A DNA stretch of 64,000 nt from an uncultured Bacteroidales bacterium (GTDB taxonomy: Bacteria; Bacteroidota; Bacteroidia; Bacteroidales; Muribaculaceae). Under the pieces are notes generated by a model that was not told where the DNA came from, did no database searches, and saw only the letters and a list, made by a program, of their open reading frames with translations. The DNA lies in assembly GCA_947173955.1 (NCBI GenBank), contig CAMWHE010000001.1:62001-126000 (forward strand), read 5' to 3'. A program made the translations under genes and the position numbers. Of this stretch, positions 45,081-55,296 are shown one piece after another (position 1 is the first letter of the stretch; every line of letters starts with the position of its first letter).

Positions 45081-47261
45081 ATGACTACCAGACAGCAACT
45101 TGCCGCAGCTCTGAAGCACCACTTCGGCTTCGATACCTTCAAAGGTAATCAGGAAGCTATCATGCACTCCCTGCTTGATGGCCACGACACCTTTGTTCTG
45201 ATGCCTACCGGGGGAGGCAAGTCGCTCTGCTATCAGTTGCCGGCACTGCTGATGGAAGGGACAGCCATCGTCATCTCACCGCTGATCGCCCTGATGAAGA
45301 ATCAGGTCGACGCCATGCGCAATTTCAGCGAGGACAACGGCGTAGCTCACTTCATCAACTCGTCGCTCAACAAGGCAGCCATAGATCAGGTAAAGGCCGA
45401 CATAATGAGTGGCAAAACCAAGCTGCTATACGTCGCTCCGGAGTCGCTGACGAAAGAAGACAATATCGAATTCCTCAAAACAGTTACCATATCATTCTAC
45501 GCTATCGACGAAGCTCACTGCATCTCGGAATGGGGGCATGACTTCCGCCCGGAATACCGGCGCATACGTCCGATAATCAACGAGATATGTCGGCGTCCTA
45601 TAATCGCGCTCACGGCTACCGCCACTCCCAAAGTGCAGCACGACATCCAGAAAAACCTGTCGATGCAGGATGCCAATGTCTTCAAGTCATCCTTCAACCG
45701 CACGAATCTCTACTACGAAGTACGTCCGAAGACATCAGCCATTGATAAAGAGATAATCAAATACATCAAGAACAATCCCGACAAGTCAGGCATTATCTAC
45801 TGTCTGAGCCGCAAGAAGGTGGAAGAGCTCGCCGAGACGCTCCGCGTCAACAACATAAAGGCTCTCGCCTACCACGCCGGGATGGACTCCGCGACGCGCT
45901 CGGCCAATCAGGACTCCTTCCTGCTCGAGCAGACCGACATAATCGTAGCTACCATCGCTTTCGGCATGGGCATCGACAAACCGGATGTAAGATTTGTCAT
46001 CCACTACGATATGCCGAAATCGCTCGAAGGGTACTATCAGGAGACGGGACGTGCCGGACGCGACGGCGGCGAAGGACAATGCATTACATTCTATTCTGCC
46101 AAAGACCTCCGTAAGATGGAGAAATTCATGCAGGGGAAGCCTTTGGCCGAGCAGGAAATCGGGCGTCAGCTCCTGGCCGAAACCTCAGCGTACGCCGAAT
46201 CGTCGGTGTGCCGCAGGAAATCGCTACTGCACTACTTCGGAGAAGAGTTTCATGATGACAACTGTGGTAACTGCGACAACTGTTTAAATCCTAAAAAACA
46301 AGTGGAAGCAAAAGACGACTTATGCGCAGTCATCGAGACTGTCGCAGCTCTCAAAGAAAAATTCAAAGCTGAATACATCATCGACATCCTCCGCGGAAAG
46401 TCGACAGCCGAAGTCAAATCATACGGTCATGAAGACCTCGAGAACTTCGGTGTACTGCAGAAATCTGACGAACGCTATCTCAACACAGTGATCCGTCAGG
46501 CCATTATCTCCGGCTACCTTGACCGCGACATCGAGAATTTCGGCATAATAAAAATTACCGACAAGGGAAAACACTTCCTCAAGTCGCCTGTCTCGTTCAA
46601 GATCGTCGAGGACAATGACTTCTCGGTCGAGGAAGAGGAAGCTCCCGTCAAGAGCGGCGCTTCGTGTGCCGTTGACCCCGAGCTCTATTCCATCCTGAAG
46701 GATCTCCGCAAAAAGACCGCCAAGAAGCTCGACCTGCCACCCTACGTCATCTTCCAGGATCCGTCGCTCGAAGCTATGGCGACCACCTACCCCATCACAA
46801 TGGAAGAGCTTCAGAACATCACAGGCGTCGGTGCCGGCAAGGCAAAACGCTACGGCGAAGACTTCCTGAAGGTAATCAAAGCCCATGTCGAGGAGAATGA
46901 AATCGTCCGGCCGGAGGATCTGCGTGTCCGCACAGTGCCCAATAAGAGCCGCCTGAAGATCTCTATCATCCAGGCTATCGACCGAAAGATAGCCCTTGAC
47001 GAGCTTGCTAATTCTAAAGGCCTTGAGTTTGACGAACTGCTTGACGAAGTCGAGGCTATAGTCTACTCCGGCACAAAAATCAATATCTCATACTTCCTGA
47101 ATGAGATAATGGACGACGACCGACAGGCTGATATTTTCGAATACTTCAAGGAAAGCGACTCCGACGATCTCAACGAGGCCTTCAAGGAACTCGGCCGCGA
47201 ATTCTCGGAAGAGGAAATCAGACTTGTACGCATCAAGTTCCTGTCCGAACTCGGCAACTGA
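45081..47261 (+). CDS. recQ: ATP-dependent DNA helicase RecQ
   Basis: 726 residues. Helicase motifs: MPTGGGKSLCYQLPAL (Walker A), YAIDEAHCISEWGHDFRPEY (DEAH and aromatic-rich loop), LTATATP, IGYARDG-equivalent QETGRAGRDGG. The zinc-binding RQC domain has CRRKSLLHYFGE and CGNCDNC. A winged helix and an HRDC domain (PPYVIFQDPSLEAMATTYP) follow. The last ~120 residues are a further helix-turn-helix-like extension common in Bacteroidetes RecQ. It unwinds DNA during recombination and repair. It follows clpX by 35 bp. Confidence 0.96.
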   Translation: MTTRQQLAAALKHHFGFDTFKGNQEAIMHSLLDGHDTFVLMPTGGGKSLCYQLPALLMEGTAIVISPLIALMKNQVDAMRNFSEDNGVAHFINSSLNKAAIDQVKADIMSGKTKLLYVAPESLTKEDNIEFLKTVTISFYAIDEAHCISEWGHDFRPEYRRIRPIINEICRRPIIALTATATPKVQHDIQKNLSMQDANVFKSSFNRTNLYYEVRPKTSAIDKEIIKYIKNNPDKSGIIYCLSRKKVEELAETLRVNNIKALAYHAGMDSATRSANQDSFLLEQTDIIVATIAFGMGIDKPDVRFVIHYDMPKSLEGYYQETGRAGRDGGEGQCITFYSAKDLRKMEKFMQGKPLAEQEIGRQLLAETSAYAESSVCRRKSLLHYFGEEFHDDNCGNCDNCLNPKKQVEAKDDLCAVIETVAALKEKFKAEYIIDILRGKSTAEVKSYGHEDLENFGVLQKSDERYLNTVIRQAIISGYLDRDIENFGIIKITDKGKHFLKSPVSFKIVEDNDFSVEEEEAPVKSGASCAVDPELYSILKDLRKKTAKKLDLPPYVIFQDPSLEAMATTYPITMEELQNITGVGAGKAKRYGEDFLKVIKAHVEENEIVRPEDLRVRTVPNKSRLKISIIQAIDRKIALDELANSKGLEFDELLDEVEAIVYSGTKINISYFLNEIMDDDRQADIFEYFKESDSDDLNEAFKELGREFSEEEIRLVRIKFLSELGN

Positions 47262-47315
47262 TCCGATTACCTTCGCACCATATACGAACACTTTATAATA
47301 GACCGCACCAGAGAG

Positions 47316-47993
47316 ATGAAAATAATAGACTACCGCCATGTCGACATAGCCCGCCGGGAGCATCTTGTGCTATCCGACGTCACATTCAGCCTCGATGAAG
47401 GCGAGTTTGTCTATCTCATAGGCAGCGTGGGCTCGGGCAAGAGCAGCCTGCTGAAATCGCTCTATGCCGAAGTACCGATAGCTCACGGCGACGCCCGCAT
47501 AATGGGCTACACCCTCAACGGCATACCGGCGAAATATGTACCATATCTGCGGCGCATGATCGGCATCGTATTCCAGGACTTCCAGCTGCTGAGCGACCGT
47601 TCGGTATATGACAATCTGCTCTTCGTGCTCAAAGCCACAGGCTGGAGCGACAAGGCACAGACCGACGAGCGAATACGCGAAGTCCTCAGCGAGGTAGGCA
47701 TGGAGACAAAGTGCTACAAGATGCCCCATGAGTTGTCGGGCGGCGAGCAACAGCGTGTAGTCATAGCCCGCGCCCTGCTCAACAGTCCACGACTCATTAT
47801 CGCCGACGAGCCGACAGCCAACCTTGACCCGGCGACAGGCGAACTGATCACCAACCTGCTGCTCCGTATCGCCCGGCAAGGGACAGCCGTGCTGATGGCC
47901 ACCCACAACCTACTGATCGTCGAACAGCATCCGGCGCGCGTCCTGCGATGCGAGAAAGGCCGAATCCATGATGACGGTATCGTTAATTACTGA
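47316..47993 (+). CDS. ftsE: FtsE-like ABC transporter ATP-binding protein
   Basis: 225 residues, a single ABC ATPase domain: Walker A GSVGSGKSS, Q-loop VFQDFQLL, signature LSGGEQQRVVIARALL, Walker B LIIADEPTANLDP, H-loop MATHN. The sequence is of the FtsE/LolD type. In the cell-division role it pairs with FtsX to control septal peptidoglycan hydrolases. No FtsX or other permease is adjacent; recQ is upstream and lysC 31 bp downstream, so the partner must be elsewhere. Confidence 0.83.
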   Translation: MKIIDYRHVDIARREHLVLSDVTFSLDEGEFVYLIGSVGSGKSSLLKSLYAEVPIAHGDARIMGYTLNGIPAKYVPYLRRMIGIVFQDFQLLSDRSVYDNLLFVLKATGWSDKAQTDERIREVLSEVGMETKCYKMPHELSGGEQQRVVIARALLNSPRLIIADEPTANLDPATGELITNLLLRIARQGTAVLMATHNLLIVEQHPARVLRCEKGRIHDDGIVNY

Positions 47994-48024
47994 CAATTAA
48001 TAAGATTAACTCCACTCATAACTA

Positions 48025-49338
48025 ATGAAAGTACTCAAATTTGGCGGAACATCCGTAGGAAGCGCGCACCGCATCAAAGACGTAGCCGAACTGATCACCA
48101 ACCGCGGGAAAAACATTGTAGTCCTGTCAGCAATGGCCGGTACGACCAATTCCCTGCTTGAAATATCCGACTATCTCCACAAGCGCAACATTCCTGCCGC
48201 TAAAGAGGTCATCAACAATCTCGAACTCAAGTATGAGCAGGTAGTCGACGAACTGTATGAATCCGACGAGACCAAACTGCTTGCTTCCAACGATATCCGC
48301 GAATGCTTCAGCTATATCCGCTCGTTCTGCCAGGACAATTTCACGCTGTTTGAGGAAAAAGAGGTTGTCTCCCGAGGCGAAATAATGTCGACCACGCTGA
48401 TGTATTACTATCTGCGCGAGCGCGACGTCAATGTGACTGTACTGCCCGCGCTCGACTTCATGCGTACCGACAAGAACTCCGAGCCCGACATGCCCTATAT
48501 CAAGCAGAAACTTGAAAGCCTGCTTGAACGCAACACGAAAGCATCGCTCTACCTGACGGAAGGCTATATATGCCGCAATTCATACGGAGAGATTGACAAT
48601 CTACGCCGCGGCGGCAGCGACCTGACAGCTTCCGTGATCGGCGCGGCCCTCGGTGCCGAGGAGATAGAGATATGGACCGACATAGATGGAATGCACAACA
48701 ACGATCCGCGCTATGTCGAAGGGACACGCCCTGTCTCCGAACTCCACTTCGAAGAGGCAGCCGAGCTTGCCTACTTCGGAGCCAAGATCCTCCACCCGAC
48801 CTGTGTGCTTCCCGCCAAACTTAACAACATACCGGTACGCCTGCTCAACACGATGGATCCGAAAGCATCCGGGACCGTCATATACAACGCGCTCCCGTCA
48901 CACACCATCAAGGCTGTCGCTGCCAAAGACGACATAACGGCCATAAAAATAAAATCGAGCCGCATGCTTCTGGCCTACGGATTCCTGCGCAAAGTATTCG
49001 AGATATTCGAAGAGCACAAGACCGCTATCGACATGATCGCGACATCGGAAGTCGGTGTCTCGGTGACTGTTGACTCCACAAAGGAGCTCGATCATATAGT
49101 TGACGACCTGAAGAAATTCGGAACAGTAAGCGTTGACCCCGATATGGTGATCATCTGCGTCGTCGGCGACCTCGAATGGCATAACACCGGCTTCGAAAGC
49201 CGCGCGCTCGAAGCTCTCCGTGACATTCCGGTCCGCATGATATCTTATGGTGGAAGCAATTATAACATCTCATTCCTCATCAGCAAAAACGATAAAATCA
49301 GAGCTCTCAACGCCCTTAGCGACAAGCTCTTCAAATAA
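48025..49338 (+). CDS. lysC: Aspartate kinase, monofunctional
   Basis: 437 residues. Phosphorylates L-aspartate, the first step to lysine, methionine and threonine. The kinase domain opens KVLKFGGTSVGSA, with VSRGEIMST and GRGGSDLTASVIG-like LRRGGSDLTASVIGAAL, then EIWTDIDGM. The C-terminal ~140 residues hold two ACT domains (IKIKSSRMLLAYGFLRKVFE, and VICVVGDLEWHNTG) for feedback control. There is no homoserine dehydrogenase part. lysA follows after 21 bp, so the pair serves diaminopimelate and lysine synthesis. Confidence 0.95.
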   Translation: MKVLKFGGTSVGSAHRIKDVAELITNRGKNIVVLSAMAGTTNSLLEISDYLHKRNIPAAKEVINNLELKYEQVVDELYESDETKLLASNDIRECFSYIRSFCQDNFTLFEEKEVVSRGEIMSTTLMYYYLRERDVNVTVLPALDFMRTDKNSEPDMPYIKQKLESLLERNTKASLYLTEGYICRNSYGEIDNLRRGGSDLTASVIGAALGAEEIEIWTDIDGMHNNDPRYVEGTRPVSELHFEEAAELAYFGAKILHPTCVLPAKLNNIPVRLLNTMDPKASGTVIYNALPSHTIKAVAAKDDITAIKIKSSRMLLAYGFLRKVFEIFEEHKTAIDMIATSEVGVSVTVDSTKELDHIVDDLKKFGTVSVDPDMVIICVVGDLEWHNTGFESRALEALRDIPVRMISYGGSNYNISFLISKNDKIRALNALSDKLFK

Positions 49339-49359
49339 ACGCCAACGTCTACAATCCCG

Positions 49360-50514
49360 ATGATACTCCCGACTGCCGAGCTGCTTGACCGCATACCGAC
49401 CCCGGTATATTTCTACGACCTCGACCTACTTGAAGCTACGCTCAAGGCTCTTACCGAAGCCGCAGGAACCGATCAGCGCTTCCGTGTCCATTATGCCATA
49501 AAGGCCAATCCACGCCCACAGCTGCTCGATATAATCAAGAGCTACGGTCTCGGAGCCGACTGCGTAAGCGGCAATGAAGTCACGGCAGCTATCGAAGCGG
49601 GATTCGAGCCCGGGAAAATCTTTTTTGCCGGTGTCGGCAAGACCGACGAAGAGATACTGACAGCACTGCACGCGGGTATCGGATGCTTCAATGTAGAATC
49701 CGAACAGGAGCTATACGTCATCGACGACTTTGCCCGCGAAGAGATGATGACAGCCAATATAGCACTTCGCGTCAACCCGGAAATCGACGCCCACACACAC
49801 CGATATATCACGACCGGCCTGAGCGAGAACAAATTCGGCATCCCGATGTCGCAGCTCGACAGAATTGTCGGCATCGCGCTCAGGCTCAAAGGATGCCGCC
49901 TCATGGGGCTGCACTTCCACATCGGCTCTCAGATCCGTAACTTCGACAGTTTCAAACTTCTGTGCGAGCGTATAAACGCGCTGACATCACACTTCGACCG
50001 CAAAGGAATTCATTTTTCAAGTATCAATGTAGGAGGCGGCCTGGGTATCGACTACGACAATCCGGACAGCGAACCGATTCCGCCGTTCAGCGACTACTTC
50101 AGGATATTCCGCGAAAATCTCAATCTCGCCGCTGACCAGACTCTACACTTCGAGCTGGGACGCTCCGTCACCGGTCAATGTGCCGCCCTGATCTCAAAGG
50201 TACTATATATAAAGGAGGGTGACACACGACGCTTTGCCATAATAGATGCCGGAATGACCGATCTGATCCGCCCGGCTCTCTATCAGGCTACCCATACCAT
50301 TGTCGCAATAGACAAACCGGCCGATGCTCCCGTCATGAAATACGATGTCGTAGGGCCGGTCTGCGAGTCAAGTGATGTCTTTGCTACCGATGTGGCGCTC
50401 CCTGAGCTACGCCGTGGTGATTATGTAGCCATAATGAGTGCCGGCGCCTACGGAGAGGCCATGGCATCCCGATACAATCTGCGAGATCTACCCGAGGCCG
50501 TCTTCTCGATATAA
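49360..50514 (+). CDS. lysA: Diaminopimelate decarboxylase
   Basis: 384 residues, a PLP enzyme that decarboxylates meso-diaminopimelate to L-lysine. The PLP lysine is in HYAIKANPRP (~residue 47). Other landmarks are FAGVGKTDEE, VNPEIDAHTHRYITTG, LHFHIGSQIRNF, NVGGGLGIDYD (phosphate loop), ELGRSVTGQCA, VVGPVCESSDVFATD and GAYGEAMASRYN. The N terminus is short compared with the ~420 residues of E. coli LysA, as in other Bacteroidetes. Downstream of lysC by 21 bp. Confidence 0.95.
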   Translation: MILPTAELLDRIPTPVYFYDLDLLEATLKALTEAAGTDQRFRVHYAIKANPRPQLLDIIKSYGLGADCVSGNEVTAAIEAGFEPGKIFFAGVGKTDEEILTALHAGIGCFNVESEQELYVIDDFAREEMMTANIALRVNPEIDAHTHRYITTGLSENKFGIPMSQLDRIVGIALRLKGCRLMGLHFHIGSQIRNFDSFKLLCERINALTSHFDRKGIHFSSINVGGGLGIDYDNPDSEPIPPFSDYFRIFRENLNLAADQTLHFELGRSVTGQCAALISKVLYIKEGDTRRFAIIDAGMTDLIRPALYQATHTIVAIDKPADAPVMKYDVVGPVCESSDVFATDVALPELRRGDYVAIMSAGAYGEAMASRYNLRDLPEAVFSI

Positions 50515-50546
50515 TTCAACTATTAATTAAATAAACAATTTAAATT

Positions 50547-50966
50547 ATGGTATTACAACGCTGGCAGTCAGTCTATCTACTCGTTGCTGTTTTCGCAATG
50601 ATTCTGGCCTGCATCCTCCCCTTCGGAGCTATCGTAGCCGACGGAACCACTATCACTAAACTCATGGCCGCCGACTATCCCGTGCTACTCACGCTCAACA
50701 TCCTTATCGGCATTATTCTCGTAATTGACATCTTCATGTACAAAAACCTGCGTAGCCAGAAGATGGTTGCCGCTGTAGCCGCACTGCTCTGCATCGCCTC
50801 GCTCATCACCCAGGTACTGATACTCACACACAACGAAGCTCCATTCGCCCTGGTATGGAACGGCTCTATCATCGCCACATTCTGCGCGTTTGTATGCGCC
50901 CTGATGGCCCGTTACAATATGACCCGCGACGAGAAGATACTCAAGAGCTACGACCGACTTCGTTAA
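50547..50966 (+). CDS. DUF4293 family membrane protein
   Basis: 139 residues with four transmembrane helices (VYLLVAVFAMILACILPF, LLTLNILIGIILVIDIF, VAAVAALLCIASLITQVL, IIATFCAFVCALMA). The start MVLQRWQSVYLLVA is typical of DUF4293, a Bacteroidetes family of unknown function. It lies 32 bp after lysA and is convergent with uvrA, with only 11 bp between the stops. Confidence 0.82.
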   Translation: MVLQRWQSVYLLVAVFAMILACILPFGAIVADGTTITKLMAADYPVLLTLNILIGIILVIDIFMYKNLRSQKMVAAVAALLCIASLITQVLILTHNEAPFALVWNGSIIATFCAFVCALMARYNMTRDEKILKSYDRLR

Positions 50967-50977
50967 GACATTATCTG

Positions 50978-53767
50978 TCAAGCTTTCCGAAGCTTAGGAG
51001 CAAGATATTTCCATGTGTACCCCCGGGCAGTCTCAACGATCTGTTCGGGGGTTCCTGTAGCCACCACCTCGCCGCCGGCATCGCCCCCCTCGGGGCCTAT
51101 GTCGATGACATGATCGGCACACTTGACGACATCCATGTTGTGCTCGATAATCAAGACGGTATGACCGTTGGCAATAAGCCTGCTGAACGAATCAAGCAGC
51201 TTGTTGATATCATGGAAATGAAGCCCGGTGGTCGGTTCGTCGAAAATGAAGAGCGTAGGCTCCATACGCTCATTTGACAGATAATAGGCGAGCTTGACAC
51301 GCTGATTTTCGCCACCGGACAGGGTCGATGACGACTGACCGAGCTTGATATAGCCTAACCCTACATCCTGGAGAGGCTGGAGCCGCTTCACAATGCGGCG
51401 CTCTATGGTGCCGTTGACCTCAGAAAAGAATTCAATCGCCTGATTGACTGTCATATTCAACACATCGTTGATATTCTTATCCCGATATCTTACATCAAGC
51501 ACCTCCGGCTTAAAGCGCTGACCGTGACACGCTTCACAGGGAATGGTGATATCCGCCATAAACTGCATCTCGATCGTTATCGTGCCCTCTCCTTTGCATT
51601 CCTCGCATCGTCCCCCTTCGGCATTAAACGAAAAGGTCGAAGGGGTGAATCCCATGACTTTCGACGCCTGCTGGTCTGCATACAGGTAGCGTATCTCATC
51701 GTAAGCCTTCAGATATGTCGCGGCATTGGAGCGGGTCGACTTGCCGATGGGATTCTGGTCGACAAACTCCACTGCCCTGATACGGGAAACATCGCCGCCG
51801 AGCGATTTGAAGGCTCCGGGCGCATCGGTTGGCTCTCCGAGCTGCCTCAGAAGAGCACGGTAAAGTATGTCGCGGACGAGAGTTGACTTTCCGGATCCGC
51901 TAACGCCGGTCACTACAGTCATAACACCGAGCGGGAACTGTACATCGATGTTTTTCAGATTATTCTGCATCGCGCCTTTAATCTCGATATAGCTGTTCCA
52001 TTTGCGACGAGACGAGGGGACATCAATCTCCCTGCGGCCTGTCAGATATGCGGCCGTCAGGCTGTCAGGCGCATCCGCAAGCGAGGCATACGGCCCCTGA
52101 TACATTATTTCTCCGCCAAGCCGCCCGGCCATCGGACCGACATCGACTAACCAGTCAGCAGCCTCCATTATCTCCTCGTCATGCTCTACGACCACGACAG
52201 TGTTGCCGAGCCCCTGAAGGCCACGCAGCACACCGATCAGCTGCTGAGTGTCGCGCGAATGAAGCCCGATACTCGGTTCGTCGAGTATGTAAAGTGAGCC
52301 TACCAGGCTGCTGCCTAGCGAAGTGGCAAGATTGATGCGCTGGCTCTCGCCGCCCGACAGCGTATTCGAGAGGCGGTCAAGGGTCAGATATCCCAGACCG
52401 ACATTGACCATATAGCCGAGCCGGTTGCGTATCTCGGTCAACAGGCGGCCGGCAATGGCTGAATCACGCTCGTCAAGCTCGATCGAGTTAAACCATTCAA
52501 GCAGATCTCTGACAGGCATTACGACAAGCTCCGAAATAGAACGCCCGGCGACTTTGACATACATAGCTTCCGGACGAAGTCTATGTCCGTGACAATCCGG
52601 ACATACGGTCTTGCCGCGATAGCGTGCCAGCATGACGCGATACTGTATCTTATAGAGATTTTCCTCGACCATCTTGAAGAAACCGTCGATGCCGGGAAAA
52701 TCAGCGTCGCCGTGCCACAGATAGTCGCGCTGCTCCGGAGTCAGATCGCAGTACGGACGATGTATCGGGAATCCCTTGCGCGATGCATGGCGCATAAAGA
52801 TACGTTTCCACTCCCCCATCTTCTCCCCTTTCCAGCAGGCGACACAGTCCTCATAGACCGAAAGCGCCTTGTTGGGGACGACCAGATCCTCGTCAATACC
52901 CATCGTTTTGCCGAAGCCCTCGCAACGAGGACAGGCTCCATAGGGATTATTGAAGTTGAACATCTGCTCATTGGGTTCCATAAACCTGATACCGTCAGCT
53001 TCAAACCGCTTTGAGAAATCATAATTTACTATTGCCCCGTCTGCATCCCACACGGACAGGCGCATGGCATCGTGCCCCTCAAAAAATGCCGTTTCAGCCG
53101 AATCGGCAAGGCGGCTCTGTTCGTCGGCATTGTTGCTGACCATCAGGCGGTCAATGACCAGAAACAGACCTTGGGTATCGGTGGCGGATTTGATCTGATC
53201 ATCAATTTCAAGGAACTCACCGTCGCGCATCAGGCGGCTATAGCCCTCCTTCTTATAAATGTCGAGCTGGGCGGAGAGCTCCCTGCCCTGAGGCACACAT
53301 ACGGGCGAAGCAACCACAAGGCGCGTCCCCTCGGGATAGCCGTTAGCGACAGCCATCACATCCTCGATCGTATGACGCTTGACCTCCTCACCCGTAACAG
53401 GCGAGATAGTACGGCCAATGCGTCCGTAAAGCAGGCGCAGATAATCGTAGATCTCCGTGGATGTCCCCACAGTACTTCGCGGATTCCGAGTAGTCACCTT
53501 TTGCTCGATAGCTATCGCAGGAGGGAGTCCCTTAATAAAATCGACCTCCGGCTTCGCCATTTTTCCGACAAATTGACGGGCATAGCTCGACAGACTCTCT
53601 ACATATCGCCGCTGCCCCTCGGCATAGAGAGTGTCGAAAGCAAGCGACGACTTTCCAGAGCCGGAAAGCCCTGTGATTACAATAAACTTATTGCGGGGAA
53701 GCTCGACGTCGACATTTTTGAGATTGTTGACGCGTGCGCCCTTTATTATGATGGAATTATCTGACAT
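50978..53767 (-). CDS. uvrA: Excinuclease ABC subunit A
   Basis: 929 residues. UvrA finds bulky DNA lesions for nucleotide excision repair. Two ABC modules are visible: Walker [10 protein letters not shown] and GVSGSGKST, signatures [16 protein letters not shown] and [16 protein letters not shown], and Walker B segments [11 protein letters not shown] and [12 protein letters not shown]. Three zinc-binding cysteine pairs occur, including CPDCHGHRL and CEECKGEGT with CEACHGQRF. Normal length. It has its own -7 box. Confidence 0.97.
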   Translation of the reverse strand: MSDNSIIIKGARVNNLKNVDVELPRNKFIVITGLSGSGKSSLAFDTLYAEGQRRYVESLSSYARQFVGKMAKPEVDFIKGLPPAIAIEQKVTTRNPRSTVGTSTEIYDYLRLLYGRIGRTISPVTGEEVKRHTIEDVMAVANGYPEGTRLVVASPVCVPQGRELSAQLDIYKKEGYSRLMRDGEFLEIDDQIKSATDTQGLFLVIDRLMVSNNADEQSRLADSAETAFFEGHDAMRLSVWDADGAIVNYDFSKRFEADGIRFMEPNEQMFNFNNPYGACPRCEGFGKTMGIDEDLVVPNKALSVYEDCVACWKGEKMGEWKRIFMRHASRKGFPIHRPYCDLTPEQRDYLWHGDADFPGIDGFFKMVEENLYKIQYRVMLARYRGKTVCPDCHGHRLRPEAMYVKVAGRSISELVVMPVRDLLEWFNSIELDERDSAIAGRLLTEIRNRLGYMVNVGLGYLTLDRLSNTLSGGESQRINLATSLGSSLVGSLYILDEPSIGLHSRDTQQLIGVLRGLQGLGNTVVVVEHDEEIMEAADWLVDVGPMAGRLGGEIMYQGPYASLADAPDSLTAAYLTGRREIDVPSSRRKWNSYIEIKGAMQNNLKNIDVQFPLGVMTVVTGVSGSGKSTLVRDILYRALLRQLGEPTDAPGAFKSLGGDVSRIRAVEFVDQNPIGKSTRSNAATYLKAYDEIRYLYADQQASKVMGFTPSTFSFNAEGGRCEECKGEGTITIEMQFMADITIPCEACHGQRFKPEVLDVRYRDKNINDVLNMTVNQAIEFFSEVNGTIERRIVKRLQPLQDVGLGYIKLGQSSSTLSGGENQRVKLAYYLSNERMEPTLFIFDEPTTGLHFHDINKLLDSFSRLIANGHTVLIIEHNMDVVKCADHVIDIGPEGGDAGGEVVATGTPEQIVETARGYTWKYLAPKLRKA

Positions 53768-53811
53768 TGTTTCTTATATAAATTCGTGTGTTTTCAAAAA
53801 ATGACATCTTA

Positions 53812-53819
53812 CAAAGATA
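53812..53819 (-). promoter_or_regulatory. -7 box of uvrA
   Basis: TATCTTTG on the minus strand, full consensus, 44 bp upstream of the uvrA ATG. A TTG (53839-53841) at 19 bp further upstream may be the -33 element. Confidence 0.6.
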
Positions 53820-53874
53820 CAAAAAAAATCATATATAACCAACCTCTGTAGAAACGGCTATTAACACCCGACTT

Positions 53875-54624
53875 TCAGTGAGTGTATTTGCAATTCGGAT
53901 AGTTGGAGCAGCCCAGGAATGTGCCGTACTTGCCTTTACGTTTGATTAATTCTCCACCGCAACGAGGGCATATACCGTGACTCACTTTTCTTTCATACTC
54001 ATTGACAGCGGCTTTTACATTCTTCAGATGCTTCCGCTCGGCATTGGGGTCTGCCCACTGCTCATTGCGAAGCATTGCCACAATCTTGCTGCACTCCTCC
54101 TGTGACAAGACGTCACGGCTGAATGAAGTAATGTAATAATTCAGATTTTTAAGTCTTACGACACAGCCGCAGTCACCAGACAATTTTAGTTTCTCGGCAT
54201 TTAGAAAAACAACGATAGAATGGATACATTGCTGGCGCTCCCAAATATATGGAAATTTCCTCATCAAAAATCTGACATGATTTTCATTTTGAATTATCGG
54301 GTTATATAATGAATACCGATGGCGGCCCAACGTGTGCGTCCAGTAATCCTTATGTTCCGAGCCATATATACAGCCTTTATAGTTTTTAGTCTCAATGACA
54401 AAAATACCTCGGGTTGATACCACGACATGGTCTATCTGCGTCGAACGATCACCATTGCGATATATCAGATCATTAAGTACCTTATATTTATCATCATTTA
54501 AGAAGGACAAATAAAAGCCGACACTCTTCTCACCTAATTTTCCCTTAACTGACGGCCACTTATATCTGAAATATATAATTCCGACAATAATGATTCCCGC
54601 GAATATATGATATAGTTCATTCAT
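53875..54624 (-). CDS. NERD nuclease-like protein with topoisomerase-type zinc finger
   Basis: 249 residues. An N-terminal membrane helix (IFAGIIIVGIIYFRY, ~7-21) is followed by a NERD domain (GKLGEKSVGFYLSFL, RSTQIDHVVVSTRGIFVIET, KNYKG) with the D...ExK pattern of restriction-like nucleases. The C terminus has a C4 zinc finger like the repeats at the end of topoisomerase I (C219, C222, C239, C245). The protein is probably anchored in the inner membrane with a cytoplasmic nucleic-acid-binding part. Its role is unknown. The promoter -7 box lies only 4 bp upstream of the ATG. Confidence 0.85.
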   Translation of the reverse strand: MNELYHIFAGIIIVGIIYFRYKWPSVKGKLGEKSVGFYLSFLNDDKYKVLNDLIYRNGDRSTQIDHVVVSTRGIFVIETKNYKGCIYGSEHKDYWTHTLGRHRYSLYNPIIQNENHVRFLMRKFPYIWERQQCIHSIVVFLNAEKLKLSGDCGCVVRLKNLNYYITSFSRDVLSQEECSKIVAMLRNEQWADPNAERKHLKNVKAAVNEYERKVSHGICPRCGGELIKRKGKYGTFLGCSNYPNCKYTH

Positions 54625-54628
54625 ACTA

Positions 54629-54636
54629 CAAATATA
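54629..54636 (-). promoter_or_regulatory. -7 box of NERD gene, suggests a leaderless mRNA
   Basis: TATATTTG on the minus strand is a full match and ends 4 bp before the ATG at 54624. If used, transcription would begin at or near the start codon. Confidence 0.5.
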
Positions 54637-54757
54637 GTAATTTTACTCTTCATATTATATCGATAAATTCAGGGGATACCGACATGAACTTTTATGGAGA
54701 GGAGATTGTTTGATAAATAAAGAAAATGAAACGAAAACCTATAAAAAACACACTATT

Positions 54758-54949
54758 ATGAAATGTATTAACATCGCAATCGCAGCATTAGCCGGCGCCG
54801 CTGTAGGCGCATCACTTGGTCTTCTTTTCGCCCCAGACAAAGGCAGTCAGACACGCGATCGCATCCGAGAATTCGTGCGTCGCAAAGGTCTTGCCGCCAA
54901 GGACAATGTCGAAGAACTTGTCGACAAGATTGAAGCTGAACTGAAATAA
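54758..54949 (+). CDS. YtxH domain protein, small
   Basis: 63 residues from the ATG at 54758; the longer in-frame TTG form (54710) adds a polar, unconserved stretch. A glycine- and alanine-rich helix (AALAGAAVGASLGLLFAPDK) followed by a charged amphipathic helix (GSQTRDRIREF, DNVEELVDKIEAEL) is the YtxH pattern. Such proteins are small membrane-associated proteins often linked to stress. The next gene encodes a second copy of the same type 25 bp downstream. Confidence 0.78.
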   Translation: MKCINIAIAALAGAAVGASLGLLFAPDKGSQTRDRIREFVRRKGLAAKDNVEELVDKIEAELK

Positions 54950-54974
54950 CATTAACCTAAAAAAAGACACTACC

Positions 54975-55187
54975 ATGAATAAAGCTATTTTCGCAGCATT
55001 TATCGGCGGAGCTGCCGCCGGAGCTCTCGCAGCACTTCTGCTCGCGCCCAAGAAGGGTGAAGACACCCGCGCTCAGATCAAGGATCTCTGCCGCAAGTAT
55101 GGCCTATGCAAGAACAAGGCCGAAAAGGAAGTTGACCGTCTCGTCGACGAGATCGCCGAGGAAATCGCCCTTGCTGAAAAGTACTAA
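54975..55187 (+). CDS. YtxH domain protein, second copy
   Basis: 70 residues. Same build as the preceding protein: a glycine-zipper-like helix (FIGGAAAGALAALLLAPKKG), EDTRAQIKDL, then a charged helix ending DEIAEEIALAEKY. The pair probably arose by tandem duplication. It precedes the holin-like gene by about 110 bp, with a hairpin between them. Confidence 0.8.
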   Translation: MNKAIFAAFIGGAAAGALAALLLAPKKGEDTRAQIKDLCRKYGLCKNKAEKEVDRLVDEIAEEIALAEKY

Positions 55188-55211
55188 ACCTGTTATATCC
55201 GTAATCGCAGA

Positions 55212-55239
55212 GCCGATCTGACATTATGTGTCAGTCGGC
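55212..55239 (+). terminator. Hairpin between YtxH and holin-like genes
   Basis: An 11-bp stem with one bulged T (55212-55223 with 55229-55239) and a 5-nt loop, 24 bp after the second YtxH stop. No T-run follows directly, so termination is uncertain. Confidence 0.4.
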
Positions 55240-55296
55240 CTGCGGCTTCGGTAATTATATACTCTGACTCACAACTGTTCATCATATTACCGCGCC

